NCBI GenBank assembly: GCA_905331475.1
Contig: CAJNYU010000714.1
Span: 46,018 to 110,017, forward strand
Source of the DNA: Rotaria socialis
Lineage: Eukaryota; Rotifera; Eurotatoria; Philodinida; Philodinidae
Reading direction: 5' to 3'
Length of the DNA: 64,000 bases
Shown: piece by piece, positions 60,919 to 64,000 of the stretch
Layout: every line of letters starts with the position of its first letter
How positions within the stretch are numbered: position 1 is the first letter of the stretch
Notes under the pieces: model-generated
Seen by the model: only the letters and a program-made list of their open reading frames with translations
Database searches by the model: none
Told to the model about the DNA's origin: nothing
Program-made: the position numbers and the translations under genes

Positions 60919-62013
60919 ATTTGCATGGCTCTATTTCTCTCTTCTCTCTCGTTCTACCACTTTTCTTCTTTTGTCTCTTTTTCTATGCAGCCAAGCTCGT
61001 GTTTTTACCTCCTCGAAAAACTCTTTTTTTTATGTATGTGACATAAGACGGAATAATGGTTCACATAGTACTTGATATAAGCATACCTGCAATTTTCATT
61101 CTCACGTCTATGTTTCAATGACTTTGTTCGTATTCAATGTTACTAATGAAGTTATTCATATCTATACAAGTGAATTTTGTTCTGCTGTCTCCAGATAATT
61201 TCAATTAATCAAGGTCCATATAAGCGATTTACACTACTATGTAACAGTCGTTCAATAGAACTGATTAAAGTATCACAATCAATTGTACAGCCTTGTGTGA
61301 GCTGCTTGCTGCTACCCTACTCTCGTCTTTTTCTTTCTTGAGTACTACACTTTAGTTGAATTGCTAATGAAACGAGTCCAACTTCGCAAGGAAAGGCAGA
61401 GAAGAAAAGAATAACGTTCGAAAACTCTCGACCTTGCTTTGAACTTATTTGCGGACAATCACTAGACCAGATAGAGATAAAGAAAAAGATAAACTATTAA
61501 ATTCTATTAAGATTTTTGACAAATAATATGATTTTATAGTTATTTATAAAAACGGAAAAAAATTTACTTGTAATATAATGTCGTACGTATGGTATTTGGA
61601 AAAAATCGAAAATGAGCGATTCAACGATATAGTACTGTTTGGCGCCGAGTTTATAATAAGATAAAGGGGGCAACAAAAAAAAACAAGAGGGAATGATTAG
61701 AAAACGTTATGGTATTTCTTATAAATCCGCATTTTTCTTTTTTTCCTTAGATGCCGTTAATAATATTGTTGTTGTTCTTCGTCTTACTGTTGTTGACGAT
61801 AGTCAAATCTTGCCGACTAGCTGTATTTCTGCTTCAGTTATTAGAACGAGAAGAAAATTGCTTGAGCGTTTGAAACGCAAAAAACAACATGTTTTGTCTG
61901 ACGTTCGTCTCACAAAAAACTACGCCAACGCACTGCTCATATCCTAAAAATAAAATGCGTCTAACGCTTGCTCTCAATCAGCTGCTATTATTTTTCTCTA
62001 TCGTTTTTTCTCT

Positions 62014-62037
62014 TTCTTCTTCTTCTTCTTCTTCTTG
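62014..62037. repeat. (TTC)n microsatellite
   Basis: About eight TTC units inside a longer pyrimidine-rich strand segment. Confidence 0.85.
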
Positions 62038-63290
62038 TTCTTGCGCGTTAAATCTTCTATTACTCTACTCATGCAATGATGCCTCATGCGCATTTACGCT
62101 CCTTGTTGTTGAGCTGTTTTATATGATGATAACAATAGCGTGTTCTGAAAAAGAAGGAAGAAGAAAAAAAGTCTAAAGAATAGAAAACAGACGAAGAAAA
62201 TCATCTGTCAATCGTGCCTGTCTGCATACATCTGCATTAGTCACGTGAAGATTCTTGAAAGATTTTTGTTCCAAAATTCTAATCCGTCCTATTGAAATAT
62301 TTCATAGAATAAATATGAGAGCAAAAACAACAACTCGATGTGTCACAAATCACTATAATTAAACAGGCATGAATAAAACAAATTATTATCGATGATGGAG
62401 AATAGGCATCTTATATCCACTTGAGACATTTCGATGCATTGAAAATTAGTCAAGCAACAACCGATCGATTTTTAACAATTTAAATTATTCACACAAATTC
62501 AATGAATTTTGATCTATTCTCGCCCTTTTGTATAAATCTAACATAAACATCGATCATTTTTCTATACATACATATAGACCTATATGTAGATAATATAAAT
62601 TTGCCGATTATAGTACTATTTGTTCACACTGAAATTGAACATAGGAGAAGTATTATTATGATGGGATGATGATCATACATATATATATGTATGTAATGTA
62701 GTATAAATGCCAAATCACGGTTGGTTTCATTTTACATTATTCTACGCATAGCTTTCTATTCTATTGATGATTTACATCTCTTTCTCTGTTTCTGTCTGCA
62801 TACTATATGCATATGAAGGTGTGTAATAAGTAATTATACGACGCGACAAAATGATGCAATTGACAGTAGTATGTTCTTTTGTCTATGGATATGTAAATGT
62901 AAATGTACATATATATTTCACACAGAAGTAATTTCTATGAAGAAAATAGATTAAAAGAATGCAAATTAATTTTTTCCTTCGCTTTTCTTTTTTGATTTCA
63001 TGTTTAAGACAAAGACAAGTGACAATGAAGCCGGTTGATTAGATTCAATATAAAGTCGACCTGTGAATTCAATGCAAATTCAACAAGAACAAAGAATAAA
63101 TCATACTAAGACTACTTAACATACACTGTAAATGTTAACTGATGAAATATCCTTGAATAAATAAAGTTTATTCTTCAATCGAAAAACGAGAAACAAAACG
63201 CGACCGTACATAAAAGACTTTATGAAAATGTTCAAAAAGAGACATTAAATTTCGAACTCATCACTTTATATTGAGTTCCATTCTTAGTAG

Positions 63291-63395
63291 ACATCATGAT
63301 TGTTTTACATGGGCATCCGCAACTAATTGTAGTAAACAATGTAATGAATTTCATCGTATTACTCGTTCACAACATACTATTGTTGATTTAGTAAG
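63291..63395 (+). CDS. Candidate internal exon of an unknown Cys-containing protein (partial)
   Basis: A 105-base stretch is bounded by an acceptor (cattcttagtag, AG at 63289-63290) and a donor (gtgaga at 63396). It encodes 35 residues, including HDCFTWASATNCSKQC. The spacing DC-W-CSxxC is reminiscent of a thrombospondin type 1 repeat start, but the match is weak. The codon usage and lack of stops stand out from the neighbourhood. No partner exons were found on either side before the window ends. Confidence 0.3.
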
Positions 63396-64000
63396 GTGAG
63401 AATAATCCAAAATTAAAGCAAGATGTTTTTTTCTTTCTTTTAAACACCATTAGATAGAGTTCGTCGAGCTGAGCAATAATATGTCTTTGAACTTTTTTCG
63501 AAATGATTCTGTGAAATATTTCCGCTTTTTTCAATTCAGTTGAAAAATCGCATTTTTCTTCAGAATATGGAAATCTTCAATGTTTTTTGAAATTTTAATA
63601 GTCTATGGAATTTCTTAAAGACTATCGGCCAGAATATCCAAAAAATGGCATCTTGTCAACATTTTTTGAAAGTCTAACTAGTTTTTTCTGCTAAAAGATA
63701 TGGCTCTGTTCTATATGGCATTAGAACCAGCAGACATTGCGCTACAAAATTATAACTTTACTTTCTTCAAATATTGATTTATTCAAGAAAATTGCGCTTC
63801 AATATTGATTCAGAATGACAAAAACATGAAATTCTGCCAGTAATCGACGGTTTTCTTCATCGAAACACGACTATTTTGCGAGAAAACTGATCGCTTCGGA
63901 ATCAGTGTGAAAAATTACGTCGGCTCGATTGATTTTCTTTCACTTCTGAAGGCTTCGATTTTTCAACAAATTTTGACCCCCCCCCCTCCCAGAAAAATCT
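63396..64000. other. No gene seen; poly-C run near the end
   Basis: If the candidate exon is real this would be its following intron. A run of ten C at 63977-63986, a T, then CCC stands out in AT-rich sequence and is a likely sequencing or assembly weak point. Confidence 0.5.

Larger units (their letters stand above)
58613..63290. other. Intergenic, microsatellites, no gene seen
   Basis: About 4.7 kb of AT-rich sequence with simple repeats: CT run near 59289-59308, (GT)n at 60900-60918, CTT run near 62014-62037. Short frames such as 61693-61947 and 61889-62176 are low-complexity and not supported. The left edge should contain the YPEL promoter. Confidence 0.5.

Noticed and set aside
61693..62176. 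Overlapping plus-strand frames near 61.7-62.2 kb
   Set aside because: Low-complexity (Phe/Ser runs from TTC repeats), no domain or splice context.
1..64000. Spliced-leader RNA gene, tRNA, rRNA or CRISPR array
   Set aside because: I scanned for tRNA B-box sequence, repeat-spacer arrays and leader-like donor genes and recognised none; a covariance-model search would be decisive.

Overview
The window looks like nuclear DNA from a small-genome metazoan. It is AT-rich (about 30 % GC by eye). Genes are split by GT-AG introns, mostly about 50-65 nt. The proteins are clearly animal: akirin, polyhomeotic, yippee-like, endoplasmin, AKTIP, ORC1. Two groups of same-strand genes lie only tens of bases apart, each gene preceded by a pyrimidine-rich AG acceptor. 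That pattern fits spliced-leader trans-splicing of polycistronic messages and, with the tiny introns, suggests a rotifer, probably a bdelloid. The organism assignment is inference. All exon structures below were built by hand from splice consensus, frame continuity and remembered family features, and every reported CDS join is a multiple of three.

Layout. 1-2139: no gene seen. 2140-7766 (+): AKTIP/FTS and riboflavin kinase in tandem. 7846-8208 (-): small membrane protein of unknown role. 9633-11209 (+): tight three-gene cluster of a chromo-shadow protein, RNase H2 subunit C and ribosomal protein L15. 14009-16021 (-): SLC30-like transporter with altered metal ligands. 18616-18918: non-autonomous hAT element with target-site duplication. 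19709-21224 (-): pentapeptide-repeat membrane protein. 22514-30691 (-): SLC22-type transporter whose 2.7-kb intron holds diverged repeats and an assembly join. 33465-34133 (-): akirin. 35804-38812 (-): endoplasmin (HSP90B1/GRP94) with an ERSE-like site upstream. 39276-40472 (-): unknown type I membrane protein. 40628-40831: GC-rich foldback element. 43421-45892 (+): ORC1. 47695-51336 (-): polyhomeotic-like Polycomb protein with an AT-hook. 52334-54843 (-): folylpolyglutamate synthase. 58013-58612 (-): yippee-like protein. 58613-64000: nothing convincing except one possible exon near 63.3 kb.

Most genes are unrelated housekeeping or regulatory genes. Several concern chromatin or DNA (chromo-shadow protein, RNase H2C, ORC1, polyhomeotic, akirin), but nothing shows that they form one pathway. 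No CRISPR array, rRNA, tRNA or bacterial-type operon was recognised. The most notable points are the trans-splicing-style clusters, the CDF transporter without canonical zinc ligands, the endoplasmin whose HDDL ER-retention tail depends on a terminal intron, the ERSE-like element upstream of it, a 28-nt intron in the SLC22 gene, and two well-bounded non-autonomous transposon-like elements.
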